This document shows, piece by piece, positions 15,729 to 23,869 of a stretch of 64,000 nucleotides of DNA (positions are counted from its first letter, which is position 1; each line of letters opens with the position of its first letter). The notes under the pieces were generated by a model that saw only the letters and a list, made by a program, of their open reading frames with translations, had not been told where the DNA came from and searched no databases. The position numbers and the translations under genes were made by a program. The DNA is from Bradyrhizobium ottawaense (GTDB lineage Bacteria > Pseudomonadota > Alphaproteobacteria > Rhizobiales > Xanthobacteraceae), in assembly GCF_900099825.1 (NCBI RefSeq), contig NZ_LT629693.1, forward strand, positions 3,173,001 through 3,237,000, written 5' to 3'.

Positions 15729-16613
15729 ATGATCCGCGACCCATCAAAGCTCTATGACGCCCTCACGCTGATCAGCGAAGGCGTCACTCGACCCACGGCC
15801 ATCGCCAAGGCTCTGGGGATTGTGTATCGGACCTACACCCTATGGATGGTGCGGTCTAACTCCGGCGATCCCGAGTTCATGGTCGAGTATCAGGGCGAGC
15901 AAATGCAATGGGCCGCCGCGATCAAGCTCGCGACGAAGCTCGCCGCGCTCGAATTGCGCGGGATGGTTTTGCAGGAAAGCGTTTTCGGCGTCGAGGAGGT
16001 CCAGATTTTCCAAGGTCAGGTTGTTTGGCAGCTAGACCCGGAGGCGTGCAAGTGGGACGAAGACACGCGCGAGATGTTGGGCTTTCGCCGCGACGGCCTC
16101 CTCGAACGCGATGGCAAGCTAGTCCCGGTCACGATCAGGAAGCCCGCACCATGGGCGCAGCGCCAGCGCATACTGGAGGCAAATTTCGCCGACATGCGAC
16201 CGTCGCAGACGATCACTAACAACGTCAACTTGAGCGGCGCGGTCGGAGTTGGCTTCGTGCCGAAGCCGAACTATAGCGCAGGCCCGCCGCCGGTCCCGCC
16301 GCCGCCGCCAATGCCCTTGCTGGAAAATGTCACGGACGCGGAGGTCACCGACATTGATGACGATGATTTCCTCGGCCCGGAACCCGCTCCAGCCGCCGCG
16401 CCGATCAATATCATCCTCGACGTGAAAGCCCCGCCGGAGGAGCGTATCATCCGCGACATGCCGACCGCCGCAGAGACACCGGCCGCGCAGTCCGGCATCC
16501 TCACGCCGCCCCGTGCATTCGACGCGCCTCCTCCTCGGCCCGCGCGCTCGCCGCTCGAACAATCGCTCTATGACGCGCTGGAGACCGCACGCCAGAAACG
16601 GGACGGCGGCTAA
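15729..16613 (+). CDS. HTH protein resembling phage small terminase subunit, element 1
   Basis: 294 residues. The N-terminus has a helix-turn-helix, LYDALTLISEGVTRPTAIAKALGIVYRTYTLWM, followed by a helical region. Then comes WAQRQRILEANFADMRPSQT, INNVNLSGAVGVGFV, which resembles the region of small terminases where the helical core meets the C-terminal strands. The tail is Pro-rich and disordered (PPPVPPPPPMP). The relative at 33079 in element 2 shares the layout. A small-terminase role would fit a phage satellite that redirects packaging, but this rests on pattern alone. The stop overlaps the next ATG (TAATG). Confidence 0.5.
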   Translation: MIRDPSKLYDALTLISEGVTRPTAIAKALGIVYRTYTLWMVRSNSGDPEFMVEYQGEQMQWAAAIKLATKLAALELRGMVLQESVFGVEEVQIFQGQVVWQLDPEACKWDEDTREMLGFRRDGLLERDGKLVPVTIRKPAPWAQRQRILEANFADMRPSQTITNNVNLSGAVGVGFVPKPNYSAGPPPVPPPPPMPLLENVTDAEVTDIDDDDFLGPEPAPAAAPINIILDVKAPPEERIIRDMPTAAETPAAQSGILTPPRAFDAPPPRPARSPLEQSLYDALETARQKRDGG

Positions 16614-17008
16614 TGACAGACAGCAGCGAAGACTTCCTCGGCCTCACGGACGCGGCAGAGCGCCGCCTCGCGCAGGGTCCGGCCATGATCACGGGCGAAC
16701 CGCTCGGCCCGTTCGAACTGGCCGCGCTTGAGGAGATGAGCCGCAAAGACACCGACCCGAACGCGGGCCTAGTGGTTTTCACCTCGACATCGGAGGACGG
16801 CGTCGAGACCCTCGACCAGCCGCTCGTTTGGCAACGTGTCATGCGCTGGCCGCGTCCGCCGACCGTCGAGGAGGTCGAGGCGTGGCAGGCGAACGCGCGG
16901 GCCGCCCGCCGTGCCCGATGGTGGGATAGGCTGGCAGCCGCGAGAGCGCGGGACGAAGAAGCAGCCCGGCCCGTCCGTGCGGCAAAGCCGGGAGGCGCTA
17001 CGAAGTAA
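16613..17008 (+). CDS. Element backbone protein L (GLVV motif)
   Basis: 131 residues, not recognised. The middle part GLVVFTSTSEDGVETLDQPL, VWQRVMRWPRPPTV aligns with GLVVGLRALTPTQNGGVDEL, AVWEQAYRRKGRPAVV of the 65-residue protein at 34017, which also follows the small-terminase-like gene in element 2. The C-terminus is a long Ala/Arg helix. Conserved position and motif support a core function. Confidence 0.55.
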   Translation: MTDSSEDFLGLTDAAERRLAQGPAMITGEPLGPFELAALEEMSRKDTDPNAGLVVFTSTSEDGVETLDQPLVWQRVMRWPRPPTVEEVEAWQANARAARRARWWDRLAAARARDEEAARPVRAAKPGGATK

Positions 17009-17176
17009 CCCGGTCACCGGGCCGCCCCTAGCCGGGCTTCCCATTGGCCTCCAGAGATCGCGCTCGCCGGGAACGTCCCCCTCCTCGGTTTGCGTGGTGC
17101 GCGCGTCCGCTCTGGCCTCTCTTGGCGGGGCCGGAGTGGCGCGTCGCGTCGCATACGTGAAGAGGGAGACAGGACC

Positions 17177-17410
17177 ATGGCGAAGCTACGAAAGAACCCA
17201 GAGGACCGGACGCCGGTCGAGCTTGAGCGCGCGATCATGTGCAACAAACTGATCAGGGAGATTTGCCTGCACGAAATGAGGATGGCGGACGCGACGGCAG
17301 CCGAGCAAGGCCGCGCCTCTACACCGGACGATCACTACGCCGCGAAGTGCTCGACGCATGACATCCGGCAGGCGATCTATGCGAAATTTATGGATGAGTA
17401 CGAGATGTAG
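17177..17410 (+). CDS. Hypothetical protein, element 1
   Basis: 77 residues (MAKLRKNPEDRTPVELERAI...), helical, with Cys and His residues (MCNKLIREICLHEM, KCSTHDI). Not recognised. AGAGGGAGACAGGACC precedes the ATG. It is the last gene before the 190-base leader of the primase-helicase. Confidence 0.5.
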   Translation: MAKLRKNPEDRTPVELERAIMCNKLIREICLHEMRMADATAAEQGRASTPDDHYAAKCSTHDIRQAIYAKFMDEYEM

Positions 17411-17460
17411 TTTGTCCCGTACGCGATCAGCGATGAGAGTTGATTTTGTCCCGTACGAGA
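17411..17460. promoter_or_regulatory. Direct-repeat operator-like site upstream of the replication gene
   Basis: TTTGTCCCGTACG occurs at 17411-17423 and again at 17445-17457, 34 bases apart. Each includes the palindrome CGTACG. The longer form GTCCCGTACGCGA (17414-17426) also occurs upstream of the excisionase (11556-11568). They could be binding sites for an element repressor. Confidence 0.5.
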
Positions 17461-17602
17461 CGAAAATTTTCGCGTCCCAACACTATAGACAGCGCAACGA
17501 CCTTGTGAACGTGATGCGCTGAAACGACAAAGGCCCCGCCGACGAGGCGAGGCCATTGAAGGAAGTTCGGGGTTCGCGGCCCCTAATTCAGGAGCATTTA
17601 GC

Positions 17603-20056
17603 ATGACGAATAAAGCACAAAGTGCCGAAAAATTCAAGCCCCGTCAGCGAACCGCAGACATCGGCCTCGGCTATCTCGATGAACATTTCTACCGGAGGTT
17701 CATCTTCCCCATCAAGCCGGGGAAGAAATTTCCGCCGACTATCAAAAACAATCTCGAAGATGCGAGCAACGACCCCGCGCAAATCAGGGCGTGGGCAGAG
17801 GAATGGCCGGGATGCAACTGGGGCGTTGCGCTCCGCAAGTCAAAGCTCCTCGTCGCCGATGTGGACACCAACCCGAAAAAGGGCAAGGTCGGTCAGGCGA
17901 CGTATGATGACCTCGACCTCATCTACGGCTGGCCGGAGACGGAGACCACGTTCTCACCGTCCGGCGGTTTCCACAAAATCTATGAAGGTTGGGCGACCGA
18001 TGAGCATCCCGAGCACATCATGGCGCTAGGTGCCAATGGCCTCGGCAAAGATATCGATTGCCCAAACTATCTCCTCATCCCCGGTTGCGTTTTCGATGAC
18101 GGCACATCCTACACGTGGAACAACGTCGAGGCCGTCCGTGCTCCCGCGTGGATGTATGAAACCATCCGCGCCGCAAAGACGAAATCGCGCATCGCGAATG
18201 CGGGCGAGGTTGTCGTCGAGCTTGATCAGGATCGAAACATCGAGCTTGCAATCGACTTCCTGAAAAACGACGCGGAGCCGTCCATCCAAGGCTCCCTCGG
18301 AGACTTCAATCTCTTCAAGGTCGCAGCGTACCTCAAAGATATTGGCATCTCGCAACAGCTAGGTGCGGAGCTATTGAACGAATACTTCAATCCGCGTTGC
18401 GAGCCGCCGTGGGATATGGATGACTTCGAACGCAAGATGGCTTCGGCGTATACGAGTGGCAACCTATCGAAGGTCGGCGGCAAAACTGCCGAGGCCGACT
18501 TCGACGGCGAGGCCGAGGAGCCAATCGTCCCCATGGGCGACGCGAAAAAGATCAAGCGCGAGAAGGCCGAGCGCGAGGCGCTACAGCAGCGCGAGGCGTC
18601 CAAGCCCGTCAACGTCGGCGCTCGCAAATACACGCGGGCCGAACTGGTCGAGCGGTGGGTCTACGTCCGAGGGCTGGAGCGGTTCGTCTGCCGTGATGAT
18701 CCTCCGCCGCGCGCACGTGGCGCGGACTGGGACCCTGACGTAAATGAGCGACCGATCTACAGCGCATCGAAGTTCGATAAGGCGTTCATGTCGGTGCGAA
18801 AGAAGACCGATGGCGGACGCATCTCGGACGGGCTTCTCAGTGAGAAGAAAGGCGGCATCGCGCACTTTGAGGGAATGGTTTATCGGCCCGGCTCGACGGA
18901 GTTCGCTGGAGAAAATTATAACGTCTATCGTCCGTCACCGATCAAGCTCGCGCCCGCCGACACGGATGAGGCGCGAGACGATGTCGCGATGTGGAATGCA
19001 CATCTCGACTATCTCTTTAAGGACGACAAAGAGAGCCGCGACCATATGCTCAACTTCATTGCATGGCGCATCCGGTATCCCGGAAAGAAGATGAAGCACG
19101 CCCTGATTTTGCAGGGCGAGCACAAGGGCACGGGGAAAAGTTTTATCGGGCGCATGATGACCGAAATCCTCGGCCACAATAACATTGCCTATCCGCGTGA
19201 GAGCGATCTCAGCAACAAGTTCAACGCGTGGGCCGCCGCCGTCCAACTTGTTATCATCGAAGAGCTTCGCGCGGTCGATAAGCACAAGATCAAGTCCAAC
19301 CTACACCCGATGATCACCGAGGAGGTGATACCCGTCGAGTTCAAGGGAGTGGACGCGAAAAAGTTTTCGAACTGCTTTGGCATCTTCGGGATGACGAACG
19401 GCGACGCCGCGCTCAGTATCGACACTGGGGACCGCCGCTATCTGGTCATTCGAACGATGGCCGTCCCGCGCGACAAGCCATCGTATGGCGAGGGCTTCGA
19501 TCCGCTGTACTATGAAAAGCTCTTCGCCATCTTGAACCGGCCCGCGTCCATCGCAGCCATTGGCTGGGAATTGCGCGAGCGCGATCTCGGCGGCTACAAC
19601 GCACAGGGCTCGGCACCGATGACCGCCGCCAAGGCCGACATGATCGACGCGGGCGGCCCGCCGCTGCAACAGTGGATGATAGAGAACGCTGGCACGTGGC
19701 CGTTGTGCGCTCGGCTCACAACCGTCGAGGAGATTGTGCAGATTGTGCCGAGGCGTTTCCATGGGGCGTACCTTGATCAGAACGTCACCACGGCATTGAA
19801 GGCCGCGTTCAATGGCGCTCGCGCCGGTCGCATCCCGGTCAACGGCACAAAGCGCCACCTCTGGAGCATAAATAACGAGGTCGAGGTCAATCGGCTGATC
19901 CGTGAGCGCGACGCCGCGAGCAAGGCCGGGGAAGCCGTCAAGGTGACGAACCGCAACACCGCACTGGCCGCGATCTACCTCGGCGACCTCGCGGCAGCTA
20001 AGCGGACCGGGGCCGCGACCGATGGCTCCGATGGCCTCGATGAGGTCGAGGTGTGA
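17603..20056 (+). CDS. Prim-pol / D5-like helicase replication protein
   Basis: 817 residues. The N-terminal archaeo-eukaryotic primase (prim-pol) domain spans about residues 15-200: FIFPIKPGKKFPP, the metal-binding LLVADVDTNPKKG near 90, and SPSGGFHKIY near 118. The C-terminal SF3/D5-like helicase has Walker A LQGEHKGTGKSFIG near 503, Walker B LVIIEELR, and FGIFGMTNGDAALSIDTGDRRYLV, matching the DUF5906/P4-type helicase family. Such fusions start and drive replication of phage satellites and some plasmids. It is followed by an origin-like noncoding block. The ATG is preceded by AGGAGCATTTAGC. Confidence 0.85.
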   Translation: MTNKAQSAEKFKPRQRTADIGLGYLDEHFYRRFIFPIKPGKKFPPTIKNNLEDASNDPAQIRAWAEEWPGCNWGVALRKSKLLVADVDTNPKKGKVGQATYDDLDLIYGWPETETTFSPSGGFHKIYEGWATDEHPEHIMALGANGLGKDIDCPNYLLIPGCVFDDGTSYTWNNVEAVRAPAWMYETIRAAKTKSRIANAGEVVVELDQDRNIELAIDFLKNDAEPSIQGSLGDFNLFKVAAYLKDIGISQQLGAELLNEYFNPRCEPPWDMDDFERKMASAYTSGNLSKVGGKTAEADFDGEAEEPIVPMGDAKKIKREKAEREALQQREASKPVNVGARKYTRAELVERWVYVRGLERFVCRDDPPPRARGADWDPDVNERPIYSASKFDKAFMSVRKKTDGGRISDGLLSEKKGGIAHFEGMVYRPGSTEFAGENYNVYRPSPIKLAPADTDEARDDVAMWNAHLDYLFKDDKESRDHMLNFIAWRIRYPGKKMKHALILQGEHKGTGKSFIGRMMTEILGHNNIAYPRESDLSNKFNAWAAAVQLVIIEELRAVDKHKIKSNLHPMITEEVIPVEFKGVDAKKFSNCFGIFGMTNGDAALSIDTGDRRYLVIRTMAVPRDKPSYGEGFDPLYYEKLFAILNRPASIAAIGWELRERDLGGYNAQGSAPMTAAKADMIDAGGPPLQQWMIENAGTWPLCARLTTVEEIVQIVPRRFHGAYLDQNVTTALKAAFNGARAGRIPVNGTKRHLWSINNEVEVNRLIRERDAASKAGEAVKVTNRNTALAAIYLGDLAAAKRTGAATDGSDGLDEVEV

Positions 20057-20119
20057 ATGGCCGGGGCCGCGTGCCAGTTGACAAGGGACGGGCGGACCGG
20101 ACCCCAGCCCAGAGCAGGC

Positions 20120-20800
20120 GGAGGGTCTAGTCCGCTATGTTAGCCTACAGCCGCAGGGGTTTCTTGCACTAGCGGACTACAGACCGGACCTAACACCCTC
20201 TACTCCTCCCCACATATACGCTCTTACATTCTGAATATAGGGAAAGGGTCTAGGCTGTAGTCCGCTAGTGCAAGAAACCCTTATGGTTTGGGCACAAGTA
20301 GCGGACTAGAGGGTCTAGTCCGGCTCTGGTCCGGCTCTGGTCCGCTCTATCAGGCAGTTGCGAGCCTTTTCCCATATTACCTAGTCAATTGTATGCGAAG
20401 TGGTACAATAATCGATCCTCGGCGCAGATCGACGGGCGCGTTAACCTTACCAATTAACCATAACAACCTCTGAAATCCCCAGCGACCCCTTGCTGGCGTT
20501 AACCTTATTATTTGGATTAACGCTTCGTTACACCCCCGGCCACATGGCGGGATGGTTAACGCGCCCAGCTATGCGTTTACCCTGATTTGGCAGTGGCACA
20601 GGTCTTGCGCCTCCCCGAAAAGATTCCATAACGGACATTACGCGCATCCAAATCCCATAATACTACAGCGCGCTCGCTTTCGCATCACAACCTATAGTTA
20701 ATGAAGGGTTAACGCGATCCAACACCCCGGCGGCGAAGGTGGGTATGGTTAAGAGATACGGGGTAGGCCCGGATTGCCATGGTTAACGCGAATTGCCTAT
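20120..20800. other. Putative replication origin of element 1
   Basis: An 860-base stretch without a convincing gene. A perfect 26-bp inverted repeat (20157-20182 and 20255-20280) has 72 bases between its arms. The decamer TAGTCCGCTA or its complement TAGCGGACTA occurs four times (20128, 20170, 20258, 20299). Further on, GTTAAC occurs at 20440, 20498, 20555, 20708 and 20782, three times as GGTTAACGCG. It lies directly after the primase-helicase gene, and element 2 has an analogous block at the same place, so an origin is the best reading. Confidence 0.6.
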
Positions 20801-20918
20801 GGCCCCTAGCTCACGCTCTGTTTTCGACCTTCAACCTGAAAACGAAATTTAGAAAAACACCCGTAAAGTTGGAAAATGTTTTCGCGGCCCAGCGCAGGCC
20901 CGTGGTAGGTTGTCCGGT

Positions 20919-21077
20919 ATGAAGGCGACCAAACCCCAGCCGCACCGAGCCGCCGCTCCAGAGCCCGGCCCCAGCGCGTTCGCCGAATGGATGCGCGCCA
21001 ATGTCGCCCGCGAGATCAAGGCGGGCCGTGTCCGCTCGACCGTTGATGACGACGGCGTCGAGCACGCGATCAACTAA
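20919..21077 (+). CDS. Small protein, paralogue of 21270-21395
   Basis: 52 residues: a Pro/Ala-rich start (MKATKPQPHRAAAPEPGPSA), then AFAEWMRANVAREIKAGRVR and an acidic end (STVDDDGVEHAIN). The W-x2-x-NV-x-R-[ED] pattern recurs in the next small frame, WGRWIKSNVRRDLASGALRV. Two related frames in a row argue for real genes. Function unknown; a short basic helix suggests nucleic-acid or protein binding. Confidence 0.45.
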   Translation: MKATKPQPHRAAAPEPGPSAFAEWMRANVAREIKAGRVRSTVDDDGVEHAIN

Positions 21078-21269
21078 AGAACGACAGGGCGCGGCGGTAT
21101 GGGTTGTTTCGATGGTCAGCCTCGATAGCATCCCTTCGACGAGGTCCGGCCCGCTACTTTCTGTCGTACACTACCATCTGGGGATAGTACGGCGTGGAGT
21201 CGCGTGCCAAGGTTCGTAGGAAAGAACCTACCAATGCTGCGTTGAGCCCATGAAGACGCCCAGCCCCGA

Positions 21270-21395
21270 GTGAAGCAACGCGCCAGAGCGGCCCGCGAGC
21301 CTGTCCGGTACGGCCCCGCGTGGGGACGATGGATCAAGAGCAACGTGCGCCGCGATCTCGCCAGCGGCGCGCTCCGCGTCAACGCCAAGGGATGA
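21270..21395 (+). CDS. Small protein, paralogue of 20919-21077
   Basis: 41 residues from a GTG start: MKQRARAAREPVRYGPAWGR, then WIKSNVRRDLASGALRVNAKG. It repeats the [FA]-x-x-W-x-x-NV-x-R pattern of the preceding small gene. An ATG-started frame at 21250 hits a stop after seven codons, so GTG is required. It ends 24 bases before the next gene. Confidence 0.4.
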   Translation: MKQRARAAREPVRYGPAWGRWIKSNVRRDLASGALRVNAKG

Positions 21396-21419
21396 CGCTG
21401 CACTAACGGGGGAAGAAGG

Positions 21420-21734
21420 ATGCCGCTACTTTGGAGAAGGCTCGCTTGGTTCGCCAGCTTTGCAATCGCTGTGGCGTTGGCGCTGTGGATGCGAAGCTCA
21501 GGCTATGGTTGGTTTGCGACGCTCGGTCTGGCGGCAATCGTTTGGGTCGGCCTACCGTTCGTCATCGCTCAGATTTGCGCCGCGTTCGTATTGAGAGGCT
21601 TTCACGACCGCGCGCAGCATGGCGATGGGCTCGCGGAAAAGATTGCGGAAGCTGTCAAGGGGCTTCCGCCAGAGCAACAGGTCGAAGTGGGTAAGCGGAT
21701 GATCGATGAGAGCTTTGACAAGCGTTCTCTATAG
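21420..21734 (+). CDS. Small membrane protein, element 1
   Basis: 104 residues with two membrane segments (LAWFASFAIAVALALWM and WFATLGLAAIVWVGLPFVIAQICAAFVL) and a cytoplasmic helical tail (LAEKIAEAVKGLPPEQQVEV). Not recognised. GGGGGAAGAAGG precedes the ATG. It is convergent with, and overlaps by six bases, the membrane protein gene at 21729-22130. Confidence 0.5.
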   Translation: MPLLWRRLAWFASFAIAVALALWMRSSGYGWFATLGLAAIVWVGLPFVIAQICAAFVLRGFHDRAQHGDGLAEKIAEAVKGLPPEQQVEVGKRMIDESFDKRSL

Positions 21735-22130
21735 CGCGTCCTCTTTTCTTACCACGACGACAGCGGAGACGGCCCCCAACAGAGCCCACGTTACGCCACT
21801 GATCCCGACATTGAAGAGGCTCATTCGAAAGCCCGACCAAATCATCAGAGCCGAACCGGCGGCGATGATTACCAGAGCAATGACCCCCATCACCATGAGG
21901 TCGAATGTTGAGTAATTCTTTTCACGTCTCGCGATCAGCGAGCCCATGAAGCCGAAAGCACCCGCGTAGCAGAGAGCGCACGCGACGAGCGCCGACGCGC
22001 CGACCATCGCCGAGGATTTGAACATCGCTTGAACGCAAACGATGAGCGTAACCAGCCAGAAGATCAGCACTATGCTGCTTCGACTGAGGAACGCGCCAAT
22101 CAGTGCTCTAGTGAAACCTGATACGCTCAT
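21729..22130 (-). CDS. Four-segment membrane protein, element 1
   Basis: 133 residues with four likely membrane helices (IVLIFWLVTLIVCVQAMF, GASALVACALCYAGAFGFMG, LMVMGVIALVIIAAGSALMIW, VTWALLGAVSAVVVV). Not recognised. The ATG at 22130 overlaps the upstream nucleotidyltransferase stop as ATGA, so the two are translationally coupled; an ATG at 22139 is also in frame. The coupling suggests a two-gene unit in the cargo zone of the element. Confidence 0.55.
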   Translation of the reverse strand: MSVSGFTRALIGAFLSRSSIVLIFWLVTLIVCVQAMFKSSAMVGASALVACALCYAGAFGFMGSLIARREKNYSTFDLMVMGVIALVIIAAGSALMIWSGFRMSLFNVGISGVTWALLGAVSAVVVVRKEDAL

Positions 22131-22441
22131 CGGGGCCATACCTTTACCCAGGCTTTCACAATCGCCGTTCCCGGCTCGGCGGGAGTAATAGGTTCAAGGC
22201 TTACGTGGCGACCAACGATAACTTCAAGTTCGCGCTGCCACTGTTTTCTGAATGCGATGAAGTTCGCGAACGCCCAATTGTGATCGCCGGTTGGTGGCAT
22301 TAGGCCGAGGCCGAGATCAACGTCACTATGTTGCTTTGAAGAGCCATCGGCTCGGCTGCCGAACAACCATAGCTCGCGAACGTTATCGTTCTTGCTTGCC
22401 CATTCGCCCAAGCCGCGAAGCCACTCGTCTTGCATATCCAT
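22127..22441 (-). CDS. MNT-type nucleotidyltransferase domain protein
   Basis: 104 residues. The polymerase-beta-type motif is clear: LWLFGSRADGSSKQHSDVDLGLGL near residues 25-48, with GS and the D-x-D pair. This is the minimal nucleotidyltransferase fold known from MNT antitoxins of HEPN-MNT systems. No HEPN gene is adjacent; instead it is coupled to a four-segment membrane protein. An upstream extension of the frame to 22627 overlaps the secreted-protein gene and is rejected. Confidence 0.7.
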   Translation of the reverse strand: MDMQDEWLRGLGEWASKNDNVRELWLFGSRADGSSKQHSDVDLGLGLMPPTGDHNWAFANFIAFRKQWQRELEVIVGRHVSLEPITPAEPGTAIVKAWVKVWPR

Positions 22442-22455
22442 CGCGGCTTCATTTT

Positions 22456-22854
22456 TCACTGGAGGCACCCGCGATTTCTCATTTTCTCCAATGTCGCCTG
22501 TTTCAAATAAGGATCGATAGTTCGGTTCGCCAAAAGCTGAAATGCAGTGTCGCACCATTGTTGAGGTGACAATGACGTCGGTCGCTGTACTCGCTTTCTC
22601 GGCTCCAGAAACATTTGATGCGGACAATGGTTAGCCTGCCCGACTGCGACGTATTCCTCCTTGCGCGCGGGCGAAGCGTTTGGGTTTTTAAGTGCGGCAT
22701 CGACAATCTCGCACCACTCTTGGCTCGGCACCGAGGGTAGGGAGGTTGGCGGAGGCACATTCGGGGAGCTTGCGAGGAGATCGGCGGTTGAAGGTTCGGC
22801 ATAAGCGCCAGTTGTGAACAATAAGACGAGAGCCCCGGCTTTTAAGATCTTCAT
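22456..22854 (-). CDS. Small secreted protein with Cys pairs, element 1
   Basis: 132 residues with a signal peptide (MKILKAGALVLLFTTGAYAE). The mature part carries two related segments, SQEWCEIVDAALKNPNASPARKEEYVAVGQANHC and SPQQWCDTAFQLLANRTIDPYLKQATLEKMRNRGC, each with a W-C...C pair likely to form a disulphide. This looks like an internal duplication. Not recognised. It ends 15 bases before the nucleotidyltransferase gene and may belong to the same transcript. Confidence 0.55.
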   Translation of the reverse strand: MKILKAGALVLLFTTGAYAEPSTADLLASSPNVPPPTSLPSVPSQEWCEIVDAALKNPNASPARKEEYVAVGQANHCPHQMFLEPRKRVQRPTSLSPQQWCDTAFQLLANRTIDPYLKQATLEKMRNRGCLQ

Positions 22855-22938
22855 TTCCGCCCCCATCAGTGCACATGATTTCGGATAACGCTCCGCACGA
22901 ACGCCAGCTTTGCGACGCCGCACTGACGATAACACCAC

Positions 22939-23289
22939 TCACTTATAACAGGTTTGTCCGCCCCAAACGTTAGCCTTGCAAAAGCTACCTCCCGATCCAA
23001 TTGCTTTGTTGCACTCGCGCAGCAATGGGATGCACGCCCCCGGCGTTTCTGCCTCACAATCTTTTCGTAGGTCGGTGCAACTGCAATAACCCGCCGTGAA
23101 GCTACCTTCTTCCTTCACGATAGCAGTCAACATTTCATCCACGATGGGCTTTTTCCCATCTGCCCAAACGAACTTGCCTTGGGTCTGGCAAATCTCGGGG
23201 AAGCGGCTTGCCGCTGAGCAGGGCGATACAATCGCCGCGCCTGTCAAGCCCATAAGCGCCACCAATATCCATCGCTTCGTTGTTCGCAT
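22939..23289 (-). CDS. Cys-rich secreted protein, element 1
   Basis: 116 residues with a signal peptide ending near PCSAAS. The mature region contains eight Cys (ICQTQ, YCSCTDLRKDCEAE, ACIPLLREC, FCKAN, TCYK), suggesting a disulphide-rich periplasmic or exported protein. Not recognised. It lies 84 bases upstream of the second small secreted protein on the same strand. Confidence 0.5.
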   Translation of the reverse strand: MRTTKRWILVALMGLTGAAIVSPCSAASRFPEICQTQGKFVWADGKKPIVDEMLTAIVKEEGSFTAGYCSCTDLRKDCEAETPGACIPLLRECNKAIGSGGSFCKANVWGGQTCYK

Positions 23290-23408
23290 CGTTTGGTCCC
23301 CTCACCTTGCTGTAAATGTAACCGCGATGGGCGGTAGGGCTCAAGGTCGATCCGCCCCAACATCTGGGGCGATTGCAGGAATGAACGCGGCGCGCTCTGA
23401 TGCGCCCC

Positions 23409-23855
23409 ATGGCTCCGAAGCACCATCCGACCCCGCTGTCCGGCGGCGACCGCAAAGCCCTCAAGAAAGAGCTTTCGAAATCGCGGACGATGACGACCAT
23501 CCTCGCTGAGCGCGCGGCGGAGAAGCGGCAGGAAGGCGAGGCGCTGATCCGGGAAGCCGACAACCTGGCCTGTCAAAGCTGGAACGAAAAGATGTGGTCG
23601 GACGGCGGGCCAATCGACCCGAGCCCGACTATCGATCAAGCGATTAACGGCGGCTTCCCATGGTTGGAGATCAAGTGCAGCCGATGCCTGACGCCGCGCG
23701 ATGTCGATCTTGCCGTGTTGCCCCATGTTCCGACGACATGCGTGCACGATCTCGCCGGGCGGCTGGTGTGTCAGAAGTGTCGGAAGGCTGGAAGGCGTCC
23801 GACCGCTACGCTGCTGCAACTTGCGCCGCACCGAAGGCATCAAGCTAACGATTAG
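23409..23855 (+). CDS. Zinc-ribbon protein of a family common in rhizobia
   Basis: 148 residues. The C-terminus has IKCSRCLTPRDVDLAVLPHV, then TTCVHDLAGRLVCQKCRKAG: two C-x2-C pairs plus Cys/His residues typical of a zinc ribbon. The N-terminal half is a charged helix (ALKKELSKSRTMTTILAERAAEKRQEGEALIREADNLACQSW). Similar proteins occur widely in Bradyrhizobium as conserved hypotheticals, often on islands. ATG at 23409 or 23400 may be the start. It is convergent with the reverse-transcriptase module. Confidence 0.6.
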   Translation: MAPKHHPTPLSGGDRKALKKELSKSRTMTTILAERAAEKRQEGEALIREADNLACQSWNEKMWSDGGPIDPSPTIDQAINGGFPWLEIKCSRCLTPRDVDLAVLPHVPTTCVHDLAGRLVCQKCRKAGRRPTATLLQLAPHRRHQAND

Positions 23856-23869
23856 GAACGCGAGGCGTC

